NCBI RefSeq assembly: GCF_030252165.1
Contig: NZ_CP126969.1
Coordinates: 1,860,001-1,924,000, forward strand
DNA: 64,000 nucleotides
DNA from: Corynebacterium breve
Lineage (GTDB): Bacteria > Actinomycetota > Actinomycetes > Mycobacteriales > Mycobacteriaceae
Direction: 5' to 3'
Below are positions 1 through 10,740 of this stretch, piece by piece (position 1 is the first letter of the stretch; every line of letters starts with the position of its first letter). Under the pieces are notes generated by a model that made no database searches, was not told the DNA's origin, and saw only the letters and a program-made list of their open reading frames with translations. Made by a program: the position numbers and the translations under genes.

Positions 1-212
1 CTCACGCGGCATTGCTCATGGCTCAGGGCGCGGGACGCCTCTTACGCAGCGTGGACGACCGAGGGGTAGTAGCAGTCTTGGACAATCGCCTGGTCACCAA
101 GCGCTACGGTTCGTTTCTGCGACGCAGTCTGCCGGACTTTTGGGAGACTACTGACCCTGATGTCGTGCGTGGCGCTTTACGACGACTCGTCGCGCCACCT
201 ACTAGCGACTAG
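1..212 (+). CDS. ATP-dependent helicase, DinG/Rad3 type, C-terminal end (partial)
   Basis: Only the last ~70 residues are in the window, read in frame from base 3 to the TAG at 210-212. They include QGAGRLLRS, DDRGVVAVLD, then R and YG. This is the conserved end of DinG/XPD-type superfamily 2 helicases, where QxxGRxIR is motif VI and the following segment holds D-x-R. Such enzymes unwind DNA or R-loops in the cytoplasm using ATP. The Walker A, DEAH and Fe-S regions lie outside the window, so the subfamily is inferred from this tail and from the matching neighbourhood in other corynebacteria. The stop codon abuts that of the convergent downstream gene with no spacer. Confidence 0.75.
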   Translation, partial: HAALLMAQGAGRLLRSVDDRGVVAVLDNRLVTKRYGSFLRRSLPDFWETTDPDVVRGALRRLVAPPTSD

Positions 213-1076
213 TTACAGCGCGGGTGCGGGTGCGTCTGGTGCGGGTGCTTCCTGCATCCAATCGGCCTCGCGCGCTACGACGTCGCCAAGCACTTCCCCT
301 GGTTCGAGGATGAACTCCTTCGCGCCATACCTGTCACCAACGGAAACGATCGTGTGCGGGATTTCGGGGTTGTTTGGGGCGGTGAAGTCCTTGATCTGCT
401 CGGCAACTTGCGGGATGAATACGCCGTCTTGCTGTACTCGGTGAGCCACGTTGATTCGACCGTAGTTGTACACCACGTTGCTGCCGTTGAAGGACTTCAC
501 TTGCTCCCATACCGCGAAGTAATCGTCGGCAAGCCCTTCATTGCCGCAGGCCTTTTCAAAATTCACGCTCGGGCCGTCAAGGTTCGAAAGGTTAATCGAG
601 TTAAAGCAGAACTCTTGAGTGAGTTTTTCCACCAAGTCGAACAGTTCTTCAGCATCCTTATTCGCCCTGACACCGAATGATCCATTCAGCGTAACTCGGC
701 TGTAGTCACCGACGAAGGTGTTTTTGTGCACGGTGAAGGAGGTGTCGGTGATGAGTTCACTGTCCAACAGCTCCTCTACCGCTGGATCAACGGGAGCATC
801 CGACCAAAAGTGCTCAGCCTCGGTGCCTCCCTCTTCAATTTTCGGTTCCTCGGGAAGTCCTGCATGTGGGTCTTCGGAACCTGCTGTCTCCTCGGGAGCC
901 GCGACCAATTGATCGTCGCCAGTTGCAGAGACTGCACCCTGTTGCGCAACCGGGGTTTCAGCCTTAGTGAAAAAGACCATCGCAGCAATCAACGCAAGCA
1001 CCGCGAGGATGGCGATGAAGGGTACAAGGACGGGAATTGATCCTTGACGGTGTCGTTTTTCAGAGGTGTGAGCCAC
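213..1076 (-). CDS. membrane-anchored protein of unknown function
   Basis: This 287-residue protein has a short basic cytoplasmic N-terminus and one hydrophobic segment at about residues 13-36 (VLVPFIAILAVLALIAAMVFF). That layout suggests a signal anchor with the rest outside the membrane. An acidic, low-complexity stretch follows to about residue 100. Next come a folded-looking domain with three cysteines and a Pro/Ala-rich tail. I recognise no enzymatic motif. I chose the GTG at 1074-1076 because a strong ribosome-binding site (AAAGGAG) lies just upstream; an ATG at 1115 in the same frame lacks one. The gene is convergent with the helicase and stands alone. A cell-envelope role is a guess from topology only. 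Confidence 0.6.
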   Translation of the reverse strand: MAHTSEKRHRQGSIPVLVPFIAILAVLALIAAMVFFTKAETPVAQQGAVSATGDDQLVAAPEETAGSEDPHAGLPEEPKIEEGGTEAEHFWSDAPVDPAVEELLDSELITDTSFTVHKNTFVGDYSRVTLNGSFGVRANKDAEELFDLVEKLTQEFCFNSINLSNLDGPSVNFEKACGNEGLADDYFAVWEQVKSFNGSNVVYNYGRINVAHRVQQDGVFIPQVAEQIKDFTAPNNPEIPHTIVSVGDRYGAKEFILEPGEVLGDVVAREADWMQEAPAPDAPAPAL

Positions 1077-1191
1077 GGCGGTTCTCCTTTTCAATCCTGC
1101 AACCGGAAACACCAAGTGGTTTCCTGATTATGCAGTCAACAATAAACGGTGCGAGTGTTTTCGTCAGCGCTCTGGAAATGCGCTCTGCCGG

Positions 1192-1938
1192 TTAAATGCT
1201 CGCAGCCGGTGGAAAAGTTGCAGTTGTGATCGAATTCGGTGCGATCTCTGTGAATCCGGCGTCCCGTACCACTACTGATTGGGGGTGGTTGACCGCGTCG
1301 TCGAAAAGCTCTGGCGCGGCTTCAACAACGTTAAGGGGAAAGCCTTGTTCCGCCCATGGGACGATGATCGTGGCTGGCATCCGAGCGGCGTAGAGCATGC
1401 TGGCATGCCCCACCTGAGCAGCAGCTTTTCCTACGGTCATCGACAAAGCCCGGTTGACTGCGATGGTCGGCCAGGTTGGATTGATGTCGCTGTCCTCGTG
1501 AAGAGGCAGGTCTGTGCCTTGGATTTGCAGCTTGCGCACCTCGGTGGGAACCTCGCTAACTGCGGACGGGAGAAACGCACGAGCCTCTGCACTGCCCCAC
1601 TGCGCTGTGATTCCTGGAGTCGATTGCACTGCACGCCAGGCCAGGTTGCGACCGCGGCGCGCGATCTTGCGGATTAAGTGGCCGTACCACTGCTCAAGGC
1701 GCGCGTGCCACTGCGAATCAGTCACCGCCTCGGGAGCTAAGCACACCGCAACCACAGACTGCGCCGCGGCAACAAGGAGGTCGTTTCGCCGGGGCGGATC
1801 AGTCTTTGGGATGTGCAATGCGATTTGCATCGCCTGCACGGTTGCCGGGTCAGAGGGATCTTCGGTTCGCTCACCTCGGTCCACTGCCACACTGCTGGCA
1901 AGAAATGCGTGCGCTTGGGCGATGTGCTCAGTGGACAT
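1192..1938 (-). CDS. PTH2-family peptidyl-tRNA hydrolase-like protein
   Basis: The last ~90 residues look like peptidyl-tRNA hydrolase 2 (Bit1/Pth2). They show MTVGKAAAQVGHA, the lysine/histidine helix, and further on VVRDAGFTEIAPNS, matching the family's V-x-DAGxTxxxPGS. Family members cleave peptidyl-tRNA left by ribosome drop-off. At 248 residues it is about twice the usual ~115-120. The first ~150 residues (Trp- and Arg-rich, with QWHARLEQWYGHLIRKIARR) are not part of the classic domain and I do not recognise them. The ATG overlaps the serB stop in TAATG, so translation is probably coupled to serB. Whether it acts on peptidyl-tRNA is inferred from the domain alone. Confidence 0.65.
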   Translation of the reverse strand: MSTEHIAQAHAFLASSVAVDRGERTEDPSDPATVQAMQIALHIPKTDPPRRNDLLVAAAQSVVAVCLAPEAVTDSQWHARLEQWYGHLIRKIARRGRNLAWRAVQSTPGITAQWGSAEARAFLPSAVSEVPTEVRKLQIQGTDLPLHEDSDINPTWPTIAVNRALSMTVGKAAAQVGHASMLYAARMPATIIVPWAEQGFPLNVVEAAPELFDDAVNHPQSVVVRDAGFTEIAPNSITTATFPPAASI

Positions 1939-3194
1939 TAGTTGTGCAGCGCGACCCGGTGGTATGTGCCGTCTTCCAGGTCAGAGAAGTCGATCTCGCT
2001 GCGTGGGATACCCAGGATGTGCAGAACGGAATCAAGGAATGGGTAGTTAACCGAAGTGTCCGCGATTTCCTTCAGAGCTGGCTTAGCGTTGAACGCAATT
2101 CCAAGACCCGCGGCGGAGAGCATGTCGATGTCATTTGCACCGTCGCCTACGGCCACAGTCTGATTCATCGTCAGCCCGGAATCAGCTGCAAACTCACCTA
2201 AGAATTCGGCCTTTGCCTTGCGATCGACGATCTTGCCGATGACATTGCCAGTCAGCTTGCCGTCAACAATCTCGAGGGTGTTGGCTTCGACGTAATCAAG
2301 CTCGAGTTCCTTTGCAAGGTCCTCCAACACCTGGATAAACCCGCCGGAGACAACCGCGGTGCGGTATCCCATCTTCTTCAGGGTGCGGATCGTAGTCCGG
2401 GCCCCCGGAGTGAGCACGATGTCGGCGGCGACTTCATCGATGACAGACGCGTCTAGTCCAGCAAGAGTTTTCACACGTTCGCGGAGGGATTCCTCAAAGT
2501 CGAGTTCACCACGCATCGCGCGCTCGGTTACCTCAGCCACTTCAGCTTCCTTGCCCGCGTGGGCAGCGAGCATTTCAATGACCTCGCCGGTGATCAGAGT
2601 CGAGTCACAGTCGAAGCAAACTAGGCGCTTTGAACGGCGCGCTAGGCCTGCGCCCTCGATAGCGAGATCTACGCCGAGACGTGGGGTCAGCTCTGCCAAC
2701 GCCTTGCGGATTGTCGCCCCGTCACCAGGGGTGTAGTCCGGGATTGTCACATACAGTTCAAGACCGGTGACCGGGTAGTCAGAAATACCACGGATGCGGT
2801 CGATATTCGCGTTGAAGTTTGCCAGCGTGCGACCAACCTCGGAAACATCTTGGGCATTAACTGGATTTCCCAACATGACGACGACATGGGTGGAACGTGG
2901 ACGGCCACTCGCAGCGACCTGCTCTCCCATCTCGATTGTGACCCGCTGTCCGTAACCTTTCAGGGTGTCGGTGAGGCCTTGCTTTAAGCGATCAAGCCCA
3001 TCGGCTTCGATGCCAACGAATGCTGCGAGGTACATGCTGCCGCGAAAGTTTGCCTGCTCGACATCGAGAAGCTGAACGCCGTGCGCGCTGAGAACTCGGA
3101 ATGTTGCAGCAGAGACACCCGGCCGATCCGGACCGGTCACAGAAATAACTGCGTGTGTGAGACCTGGTTGTAGGTCAACGACGTGGTTGGTCAC
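1938..3194 (-). CDS. serB: phosphoserine phosphatase with N-terminal ACT domains
   Basis: This enzyme hydrolyses O-phosphoserine to serine, the last step of serine synthesis, in the cytoplasm. The first ~180 residues contain two ACT-like regulatory modules (ISVTGPDRPGVSAATFRVLS and a second starting HVVVMLGNPVN). The HAD domain follows with the nucleophile motif DCDST (in VCFDCDSTLITGEV), VVSGGF as the Ser/Thr motif, and GDGANDIDM as the acidic motif. At 418 residues it matches the SerB2 layout of mycobacteria and corynebacteria; ACT domains in that family often sense serine. The start is a GTG. A terminator of the upstream ctaD gene separates it from that gene. The downstream PTH2-like gene is overlapped by one base. 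Confidence 0.93.
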   Translation of the reverse strand: MTNHVVDLQPGLTHAVISVTGPDRPGVSAATFRVLSAHGVQLLDVEQANFRGSMYLAAFVGIEADGLDRLKQGLTDTLKGYGQRVTIEMGEQVAASGRPRSTHVVVMLGNPVNAQDVSEVGRTLANFNANIDRIRGISDYPVTGLELYVTIPDYTPGDGATIRKALAELTPRLGVDLAIEGAGLARRSKRLVCFDCDSTLITGEVIEMLAAHAGKEAEVAEVTERAMRGELDFEESLRERVKTLAGLDASVIDEVAADIVLTPGARTTIRTLKKMGYRTAVVSGGFIQVLEDLAKELELDYVEANTLEIVDGKLTGNVIGKIVDRKAKAEFLGEFAADSGLTMNQTVAVGDGANDIDMLSAAGLGIAFNAKPALKEIADTSVNYPFLDSVLHILGIPRSEIDFSDLEDGTYHRVALHN

Positions 3195-3237
3195 GGCGTA
3201 GGTTCACATCCTTGTGGTGAAAGTAAGTGGGATTTGA

Positions 3238-3277
3238 AAACCCCCGGTTGCTTAACTGAGTTAAGCCCCGGGGGTTT
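3238..3277 (-). terminator. intrinsic terminator downstream of ctaD
   Basis: A perfect 10-bp stem, AAACCCCCGG with CCGGGGGTTT, encloses a second stem CTTAAC/GTTAAG. On the minus strand a short T run follows. It lies between the ctaD stop and the serB start. The inner arms carry the GCTTAAC motif that recurs at other terminators here. Confidence 0.8.
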
Positions 3278-3337
3278 CAAGTAGTCAGAATGACGCTGAA
3301 CAGAAGCTCGCTCTAAAGGGAGCCTGTGAGAGCTTCT

Positions 3338-5022
3338 TTAGGTGTGTGCTTCCTTGCGCATGCGCTCCACCATGTGTGGGTAGTGCAGCTCGAAAGCTGG
3401 ACGCTCGGAGCGGATACGTGGCAGCGAGGTGAAGTTGTGGCGTGGAGGAGGGCAAGAGGTTGCCCACTCAAGGGAGTTGCCATAACCCCATGGGTCGTCG
3501 ACAGTGACAACTTCGCCGTAACGCCAAGACTTGAAGATGTTCCAGACCAGTGGGATAACCGATGCGCCGAGGATGAAGGTACCAACGGTGGAGATCTGGT
3601 TAAGCAGGGTGAAACCGTCGGAGTCGAGGTAGTCCGCGTAGCGACGTGGCATACCCATGTTGCCGACCCAGTGCTGAACCAGGAAGGTGGTGTGGAAGCC
3701 GATGAAGGTCAACCAGAAGTGCCACTTTGCCAGCCCCTCGTCTGCCATACGGCCGGTCATCTTAGGGAACCAGAAGTAGACACCAGCGAAGGATGCGAAC
3801 ACCACGGTACCGAACAGGGTGTAGTGGAAGTGCGCGATCAGGAAGTAGGAGTCAGCGAGGTGGAAGTCCAGTGGTGGGGATGCCAGCATGATGCCGGTAA
3901 GACCACCGAAGAGGAACGTGGACATGAAGCCCATGGACCAGATCATCGGAGACTGCCAGGTGATGTGACCGTTCCACATGGTACCGACCCAGTTGAAGAA
4001 CTTAACGCCGGTTGGAACCGCGATCAGGAAGGTCATGAACGAGAAGAACGGAAGCAGGACTGCACCGGTGACGTACATGTGGTGAGCCCACACAGCCATG
4101 GAGAGACCAGCAATCGCGAGGGTAGCGAAGATCAGACCGATGTAGCCGAAGATTGGCTTACGGGAGAAGACTGGGATGACCTCGGAGATGATGCCGAAGA
4201 ATGGCAGTGCGAGAACGTAGACCTCAGGGTGTCCGAAGAACCAGAACAGGTGCTGCCACAGGATTGCGCCACCGTTTGCGGTGTCGAAGATGTGTCCGCC
4301 CAGCTTACGGTCGTACAGGACGCCAAGAGCAGCTGCGGTCAGCAGCGGGAAAATCATCAGCGCGATGATGGAGCCCGCGAGGATGGTCCAGGTGAAGACA
4401 GGAACGCGGAACATGGTCATGCCCGGCGCACGCATCGTGAGGACGGTGGTGAGCATGTTGATCGCAGATGCGATGGTACCGATACCGGTCATGCCTACGC
4501 CCATGATCCACAGGTCAGCGCCAACGCCTGGCGTGTGAACCTGGTCGGATAGTGGAACGTACATTGTCCAGCCGAAGTCAGCTGCGCCACCAGGGTGAGG
4601 AAGCCTGCGAGCATCGCTACAACGCCGACCTGGGTGATCCAGAAGCCGAATGCGTTGAGGCGTGGGAAGGACACGTCCGGTGCACCGATCTGCAGTGGCA
4701 AGACGTAGTTTGCAAAGCCCCACACAACTGGCGTACCGAAGGCCAGCAGCATGATGGTGCCGTGCATGGTGAACAGCTGGTTGAACTGCTCGTTGGAAAG
4801 GAACTGCAGACCCGGGGAGAAGAGCTCCGTACGGATCAGAAGTGCCATAAGTCCGCCGACAAAGAACCAGATGAAGGACAAGATGATGTACCAAACACCA
4901 AGCGTCTTGTGGTCCGTTGTAGCGAGAAGCTTGTAAAGCTTTGCACCCTTCCGGTCATGACCGGTGGGTTGTGGTCGTTCCGGCACGACGTAGTCGTCTA
5001 GCCGTGGTGCCACTGCTGTCAT
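3338..5022 (-). pseudogene. ctaD: cytochrome c oxidase (aa3) subunit I, interrupted by a one-base frameshift
   Basis: CtaD is the haem-copper catalytic subunit of cytochrome aa3 oxidase in the membrane. The N-terminal part (from ATG 5020-5022, with AGGAGG just upstream) reads through TTDHKTLG and [17 protein letters not shown] to AMLAGFLT. It then leaves frame and meets a stop at 4495. The rest resumes in another frame at [12 protein letters not shown] and continues normally: [20 protein letters not shown] with the Cu-B histidine and cross-linked Tyr, AHHMYVTG, and [13 protein letters not shown]. It ends ...MRKEAHT at 3338. Adding one G to the GGG at 4593-4595 (plus strand) restores one ORF of ~560 residues. 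The C-terminal tail is shorter than I remember for C. glutamicum. Mutation or sequencing error cannot be told apart here. Confidence 0.9.
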
Positions 5023-5090
5023 GCGATCCTCCTGACTATCGACGTTTACGCAGGCCTCTGCGTAAGCGTCATTTTTCATACCGCAATATC

Positions 5091-5096
5091 ATAGAT
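5091..5096 (-). promoter_or_regulatory. candidate -10 element of ctaD; rest of 5023-5401 shows no gene
   Basis: On the minus strand TATGAT lies about 70 bases before the ctaD ATG and would place transcription start near 5084. I see no convincing -35. The remaining ~300 bases to the nrdF terminator hold no credible ORF, repeat or RNA. Confidence 0.35.
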
Positions 5097-5401
5097 GATG
5101 GGTATAGGTTATTTCCAGCCACTTTGGGCCAGTAACAGAAATGAGTGTAGCCCGTTTCCCCGAATACTCCTATGTTTCTATCTTCAAGTCATCAGAATGC
5201 CCGAATGAAAAGGTTGCGAACAGGCACTTTGCTAGCTTCCCATGCAATGGTCCTTACATTGCAGCACACGGGAAAGTCCGACTCACCCCCTTATCTGGTT
5301 CAAACTTTCGATGGACAAGTTTTACGGGCGAACTGAGCCCTCCCCTAGCCCAATCCTCCCCCGCCCCAAGGGACCGACACGCCGAATTTACTCTGCCCAC
5401 A

Positions 5402-5437
5402 AAAAGCAAAAACTGCCCCTCGCATCGGGGGGCAGTT
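5402..5437 (-). terminator. intrinsic terminator of nrdF
   Basis: AACTGCCCC and GGGGCAGTT form a 9-bp stem with a loop of about nine bases. On the minus strand it is followed by a T-rich run (TTTTTGCTTTTTG). It sits just past the nrdF stop codon. Confidence 0.88.
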
Positions 5438-5455
5438 CTGCAGCTTTGGTGAAAT

Positions 5456-6758
<1,303 letters not shown>

Positions 6759-7475
6759 ATGACCACTCCCAATGAGTCACCTGCAGCTCCCCTGCTGACG
6801 TCCGTACTCGATCAACTCGGTGGAGAAATCGTTGCTGGCACCTTGTCGGAGGGGCGCACCTTTACGTTGCAAGATATCTCCGCTCGCTTCGGGATTTCTC
6901 GCACTGTTGCGCGCGAGGCAATGCGCGCGCTCGAACAGCTTGGCCTCGTCGCTTCTTCGCGTCGGGTTGGCATCACGGTGCTTCCCGAGACTTCGTGGGC
7001 CGTGTTCGACCAGTCGGTGATCCGCTGGCGCCTTGCAGCCGAGGAGCAGCGCCCGCGCCAGCTGCGTTCACTCACCGAGTTGCGCGTCGCGATTGAACCG
7101 ATCGCGGCCTACAACGCGGCCACTTTTGCCACGAAAGAGCAAAAGGCGAAGATCGCCCAGCTTGCCGACGAACTCATCGAGCTCGGTTCCAGCTCGCGTG
7201 GCGCAACCGACGAATTCTTGGAAGCGGACATGCAGTTCCACACCATGATCTTCTTGGCATCTGGCAACGAGATGATCATGGACCTCGCCCCCTCGTTGAT
7301 GTACGCGCTAGAGGGGCGCACCCGCTATGGCCTACAGCCCGACGAGCCGGCCCAAGAAGCCCTTGCCAGCCACAAGGCTGTCGCCCAAGCGATCGTCGAT
7401 GGGGATGCTCAAGCTGCCGAAAACGCCGCGCGCGACATCCTCAGCGAGGTGCGCACCGCACTCTACGAGAATTAG
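6759..7475 (+). CDS. FadR-subfamily GntR transcriptional regulator (GntR1-like)
   Basis: This 238-residue regulator has a winged helix-turn-helix at about residues 10-75 (TLQDISARFGISRTVAREAMRALEQLGLV). It is followed by an all-helical FCD sensor domain whose Asp and His residues (DMQFH, SHKAV) usually bind a metal and an organic acid. The ATG at 6759 was chosen for the AAGGAC upstream; an earlier in-frame ATG at 6678 would overlap the promoter. In C. glutamicum the gene at this place, between nrdF and nrdE, encodes GntR1, a repressor of gluconate catabolism, so a sugar-acid sensor role is likely by position. The ferritin gene I recall next to it in C. glutamicum is absent. The ligand is inferred. 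Confidence 0.85.
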   Translation: MTTPNESPAAPLLTSVLDQLGGEIVAGTLSEGRTFTLQDISARFGISRTVAREAMRALEQLGLVASSRRVGITVLPETSWAVFDQSVIRWRLAAEEQRPRQLRSLTELRVAIEPIAAYNAATFATKEQKAKIAQLADELIELGSSSRGATDEFLEADMQFHTMIFLASGNEMIMDLAPSLMYALEGRTRYGLQPDEPAQEALASHKAVAQAIVDGDAQAAENAARDILSEVRTALYEN

Positions 7476-7489
7476 TCCTTCTCCGCTTG

Positions 7490-7534
7490 ACGACGAAGCC
7501 CTGGCCACCACAATGGTTGCCAGGGCTTCGTCGT
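7490..7534. terminator. bidirectional terminator between gntR and nrdE
   Basis: The 16-base arms ACGACGAAGCCCTGGC and GCCAGGGCTTCGTCGT pair over a short loop between two convergent genes. GTTAAGC follows the right arm, so the outer part of the hairpin carries the TCGTCGTTAAGC motif seen at other terminators in this window. Confidence 0.85.
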
Positions 7535-7546
7535 TAAGCACGTTTC

Positions 7547-9712
7547 TTAGAGCATGCAGGAGACGCAGCCTTCAACTTCCGTGCCCTCCAGCGCCATCTG
7601 GCGCAGGCGGATGTAGTAGAGGGACTTGATGCCCTTGGTCCATGCGTAAATCTGCGCACGGTTGATATCGCGGGTAGTCACGGTGTCCTTGAAGAACAGG
7701 GTCAGGGACAGGCCCTGGTCGACGTACTTGGTGGCAACCGCGTAAGTGTCGATGATCTTCTCAAAGCCGATCTCGTAGGCGTCGTCGAAGTACTCCAGGT
7801 TGTCGTTGTCCAGGTGCGGGGCCGGATAGTACACGCGACCGATCTTGCCTTCCTTGCGGATCTCGATCTTGGACGCGATCGGGTGGATCGACGAAGTGGA
7901 GTTGTTGATGTAGGAAATTGAGCCGGTTGGCGGAACGGCCTGCAGGTATCGGTTATAGATGCCGTCGCGCGCGACCTCTTCCTTCAGCTTCGCCCAGTCC
8001 TCTTCGGTTGGGATGTGAGCCGTGGAGTTAGCAAAGAGCTCCTTCACACGGTCGGTCTTCGGCTGGAAGTCCGCCGGGTTGTAGCGGTCGAAGAATTCGC
8101 CAGTTGCGTACTCGGATTTGTCAAAGTCCTTGAACTTCTGGCCGGTCTCTACGGCGATCTTGTGGGAAGCGCGAATGGATTCGTACATGATCGCTGCGAA
8201 ATAGGCGTTGGTAAAGTCCAAGCCTTCTTCGGAGCCGTAATGGATGTGCTCGCGGCCGAGGTAGCCGTGCAGGTTCATCTGTCCCAAGCCAATTGCGTGG
8301 GAAGCGTCGTTACCCTCGCGGATCGATGGTACCGAGTCGATGGAGGTCTGATCAGCCACGGAGGTCAGACCACGGATCGCGGTCTCGACCGTGCGCGAGA
8401 AGTTATCAGAGTCCATGGTCATCGCGATGTTGAGAGAACCGAGGTTGCAGGAGATGTCTTCGCCGATGGTGTCGTAGGAGAGATCGTCGTTGAGCACTGA
8501 CGGCGTGTTGACCTGGAGGATTTCAGAGCACAGGTTGGACATGTTGATGCGACCGGTCTTGACTGGGTTCGCCTTGTTCGCGGTGTCTTCGTACATGATG
8601 TACGGGTAGCCGGACTCGAACTGGATCTCGGCGATCGTCTGGAAGAACTGGCGTGCGTTGATCTTGGTCTTGCGGATGCGTGGGTCTTCGACCATCTCCT
8701 CGTACTTCTCGGTGACAGAGATGTCGGCGAATGGTACGCCGTAAACGCGTTCGACGTCATACGGAGAGAACAAGTACATATCGTCATTGCGCTTTGCCAA
8801 ATCGAACGTGATATCTGGGATGACAACACCCAAAGAAAGGGTCTTGATGCGGATCTTCTCATCGGCATTCTCGCGCTTGGTGTCCAAGAAGCTCATGATG
8901 TCCGGGTGGTGTGCGTTCAAATACACAGCACCTGCGCCCTGACGGGCGCCAAGCTGGTTAGCGTAGGAGAAGGAGTCTTCCAGCAATTTCATTACCGGGA
9001 TAACGCCGGAGGACTGGTTCTCGATGTGCTTGATCGGCGCACCAGACTCACGGATGTTCGACAGCAGGAGTGCCACGCCACCGCCACGTTTGGACAGCTG
9101 CAGGGAGGAGTTAATCGCTCGTCCGATGGACTCCATGTTGTCTTCGATGCGCAGCAGGAAGCAGGAAACCAGCTCGCCGCGCTGCGCCTTGCCCGCGTTG
9201 AGGAAGGTCGGGGTTGCCGGCTGGAAGCGGCCGGTCATGATTTCGTCGACAAGTGCGCCGACGAGCTCGGTATTGCCCTGCGCAAGGAACAACGCTGTCA
9301 TGGACACGCGGTCCTCAAAGCGCTCAAGGTAACGCTTTCCGTCGAAGGTCTTCAGGGTGTACGAGGTGTAGTACTTGTAAGCGCCCAAGAACGACTTGAA
9401 GCGGAACTTGAATGCGTAGGCACGCTTGAAGGTTTCTTTGACAAACTCCCAGTCGTACTGCTCGATAACCTCTGGCTCGTAGTACTTGTTGTCAATCAGG
9501 TACTTGATCTTTTCTTCCAGGTCGTGGAAGTAGACAGTGTTCTGGTTAACGTGCTGCAGGAAGAACTGGTTTGCAGCCTCACGGTCTTTATCAAATTGGA
9601 TCTGGCCGTTTTCGTCGTAAAGGTTCAGCAGCGCGTTCAGCGCGTGGTAATCCAGCTGGTCTTCCTTCTTTACTGGTTCAGCTACGTTCTTACCCAAAGT
9701 CTGAGAGGACAC
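7547..9712 (-). CDS. nrdE: class Ib ribonucleotide reductase, alpha subunit
   Basis: NrdE is the catalytic subunit that reduces ribonucleoside diphosphates, using the NrdF radical and electrons from NrdH. Its 721 residues are typical. The active-site finger loop NLCSEI carries the Asn, the thiyl-radical Cys and the Glu (compare N386/C388/E390 of Salmonella NrdE). The first redox Cys lies in [10 protein letters not shown]. The C-terminus ends in the shuttling pair CVSC followed by ML. The class-Ib-type N-terminus lacks the ATP cone found in class Ia. The start is a GTG at 9710-9712. It is the last gene of nrdH-nrdI-nrdE, read on the minus strand. Confidence 0.96.
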   Translation of the reverse strand: MSSQTLGKNVAEPVKKEDQLDYHALNALLNLYDENGQIQFDKDREAANQFFLQHVNQNTVYFHDLEEKIKYLIDNKYYEPEVIEQYDWEFVKETFKRAYAFKFRFKSFLGAYKYYTSYTLKTFDGKRYLERFEDRVSMTALFLAQGNTELVGALVDEIMTGRFQPATPTFLNAGKAQRGELVSCFLLRIEDNMESIGRAINSSLQLSKRGGGVALLLSNIRESGAPIKHIENQSSGVIPVMKLLEDSFSYANQLGARQGAGAVYLNAHHPDIMSFLDTKRENADEKIRIKTLSLGVVIPDITFDLAKRNDDMYLFSPYDVERVYGVPFADISVTEKYEEMVEDPRIRKTKINARQFFQTIAEIQFESGYPYIMYEDTANKANPVKTGRINMSNLCSEILQVNTPSVLNDDLSYDTIGEDISCNLGSLNIAMTMDSDNFSRTVETAIRGLTSVADQTSIDSVPSIREGNDASHAIGLGQMNLHGYLGREHIHYGSEEGLDFTNAYFAAIMYESIRASHKIAVETGQKFKDFDKSEYATGEFFDRYNPADFQPKTDRVKELFANSTAHIPTEEDWAKLKEEVARDGIYNRYLQAVPPTGSISYINNSTSSIHPIASKIEIRKEGKIGRVYYPAPHLDNDNLEYFDDAYEIGFEKIIDTYAVATKYVDQGLSLTLFFKDTVTTRDINRAQIYAWTKGIKSLYYIRLRQMALEGTEVEGCVSCML

Positions 9713-9797
9713 AGGTGCAGGCCTTTCTAATCTGATTGTTGAAAGTATTTTGAGAATTAAGTCTGGAGATCGATCTTATGCGGATTCGTGTGCGGAA

Positions 9798-10334
9798 CTA
9801 GGCCCGCACACGATTGTCGTAACGGGCACGCAACTGGGCAAGGCGATCGGAAGCCGCTTGGCGCTGTTCCTCCTGCTTCCGCTGGACATCTACAAGCCCC
9901 GCGGTGTCCATCGGTTTCAGCCCCAAAGCCTCGGCGTTGTCAAGCAGTTCTGCGCGGACGTGTTCGACATCTTCATGAGTCCCCATGAGCTCGAAGCGGT
10001 ACAGGTACGGGACCTTGCATTTGCGCGCGATTATGTCTCCGGAAAGGCAATAGTCGGTGCCAAAGTTGGAGTTCCCCGCTGCGATGACGCCACGAATTAG
10101 ACCGCGGTTGTGTTCATCATTGAGAAAGCGGATGACCTGCTTTGGCACGGGTCGAGTGTTCTGGTGGCTCATGGACGCTCCCCCACCATACGTCGGGCAG
10201 ATCAACACGTACGGTTCGTCGATCCGAATCGGCGCATCGTTGCGGTACAGCGGAATTCTTTTGCTGGGAAGCCCCAGCTTGTCGACGAACCGACGGGTGT
10301 TCTCCGTAACAGAGGAGAAATACACGACGAGCAC
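9798..10334 (-). CDS. nrdI: NrdI flavodoxin, class Ib reductase activator
   Basis: NrdI is an FMN-binding flavodoxin-like protein that supplies the oxidant used to assemble the Mn-tyrosyl radical of Nrd[23 protein letters not shown] (FMN phosphate loop), CPTYGGG and [13 protein letters not shown] are the family's conserved blocks. I place the start at the GTG 10332-10334, where the family homology begins, with AAGGGA upstream. An in-frame GTG at 10397 would add 21 atypical residues; it has no ribosome-binding site and abuts a hairpin. The C-terminal ~45 residues, Gln/Arg-rich and probably helical, extend beyond the ~135-150 residues usual for NrdI. It lies between nrdH and nrdE. Confidence 0.93.
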   Translation of the reverse strand: MLVVYFSSVTENTRRFVDKLGLPSKRIPLYRNDAPIRIDEPYVLICPTYGGGASMSHQNTRPVPKQVIRFLNDEHNRGLIRGVIAAGNSNFGTDYCLSGDIIARKCKVPYLYRFELMGTHEDVEHVRAELLDNAEALGLKPMDTAGLVDVQRKQEEQRQAASDRLAQLRARYDNRVRA

Positions 10335-10403
10335 GCGCGACTCACGTCCCTTCTGGATGTACTTTTCTAGCGGTGGATCTTGAAAGGTTCCCCGCACATG
10401 AGA

Positions 10404-10433
10404 AAGGCCGCCAGCTAACTAGTCGGGCGGCCA
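10404..10433 (-). terminator. intra-operon hairpin between nrdH and nrdI
   Basis: GGCCGCC and GGCGGCC form a 7-bp GC stem around a 16-base loop, followed on the minus strand by TTTCTC. It lies after nrdH and before nrdI. It could act as a partial terminator or mRNA stabiliser that sets nrdH expression above nrdIE. Confidence 0.5.
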
Positions 10434-10506
10434 AGGAAAAGAAGTGAAACTTACTTGATCGCAAGTAGGTTTCGAGTATGTTTCGAGGAAGTGGTGTAGC
10501 TGCGAG

Positions 10507-10740
10507 TTATGCAGCCAGTGCAGCGAGACCACGGATGCGGTCAGGACGGAAACCGGACCAGTGGTCACCGTCTACCTCTACTACTGGTGCCTGCAGGTAG
10601 CCGAGTGCCAGAACGTAGTCGCGTGCTTCGTCGTCAAGGCTGATGTCAACAAGGTTGTAATCCAGGCCGGCTTTATCCAGTGCCTTCTTGGTTGCGTTGC
10701 ACTGGACACAGGCTGGCTTGGTGTAAACGGTGATGGACAT
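10507..10740 (-). CDS. nrdH: NrdH glutaredoxin-like electron donor
   Basis: This 77-residue protein has a thioredoxin fold with the redox motif CVQC at residues 11-14 (ITVYTKPACVQCNATKKAL). APVVEVDG gives the cis-Pro strand, and the conserved C-terminal WSGFRPDRI is the NrdH signature. It reduces NrdE and is itself reduced by thioredoxin reductase. The ATG at 10738-10740 has GAAGGG upstream. It is the first gene of nrdHIE. Two NrdR-box-like sites lie about 160-200 bases upstream, consistent with repression when dNTPs are plentiful. Confidence 0.96.
   Translation of the reverse strand: MSITVYTKPACVQCNATKKALDKAGLDYNLVDISLDDEARDYVLALGYLQAPVVEVDGDHWSGFRPDRIRGLAALAA

Noticed and set aside
3326-4552. 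Long plus-strand reading frame of 408 codons opposite ctaD
   Set aside because: It is the antisense of conserved CtaD codons, is Glu/His-rich with no motif, and has no start signal.
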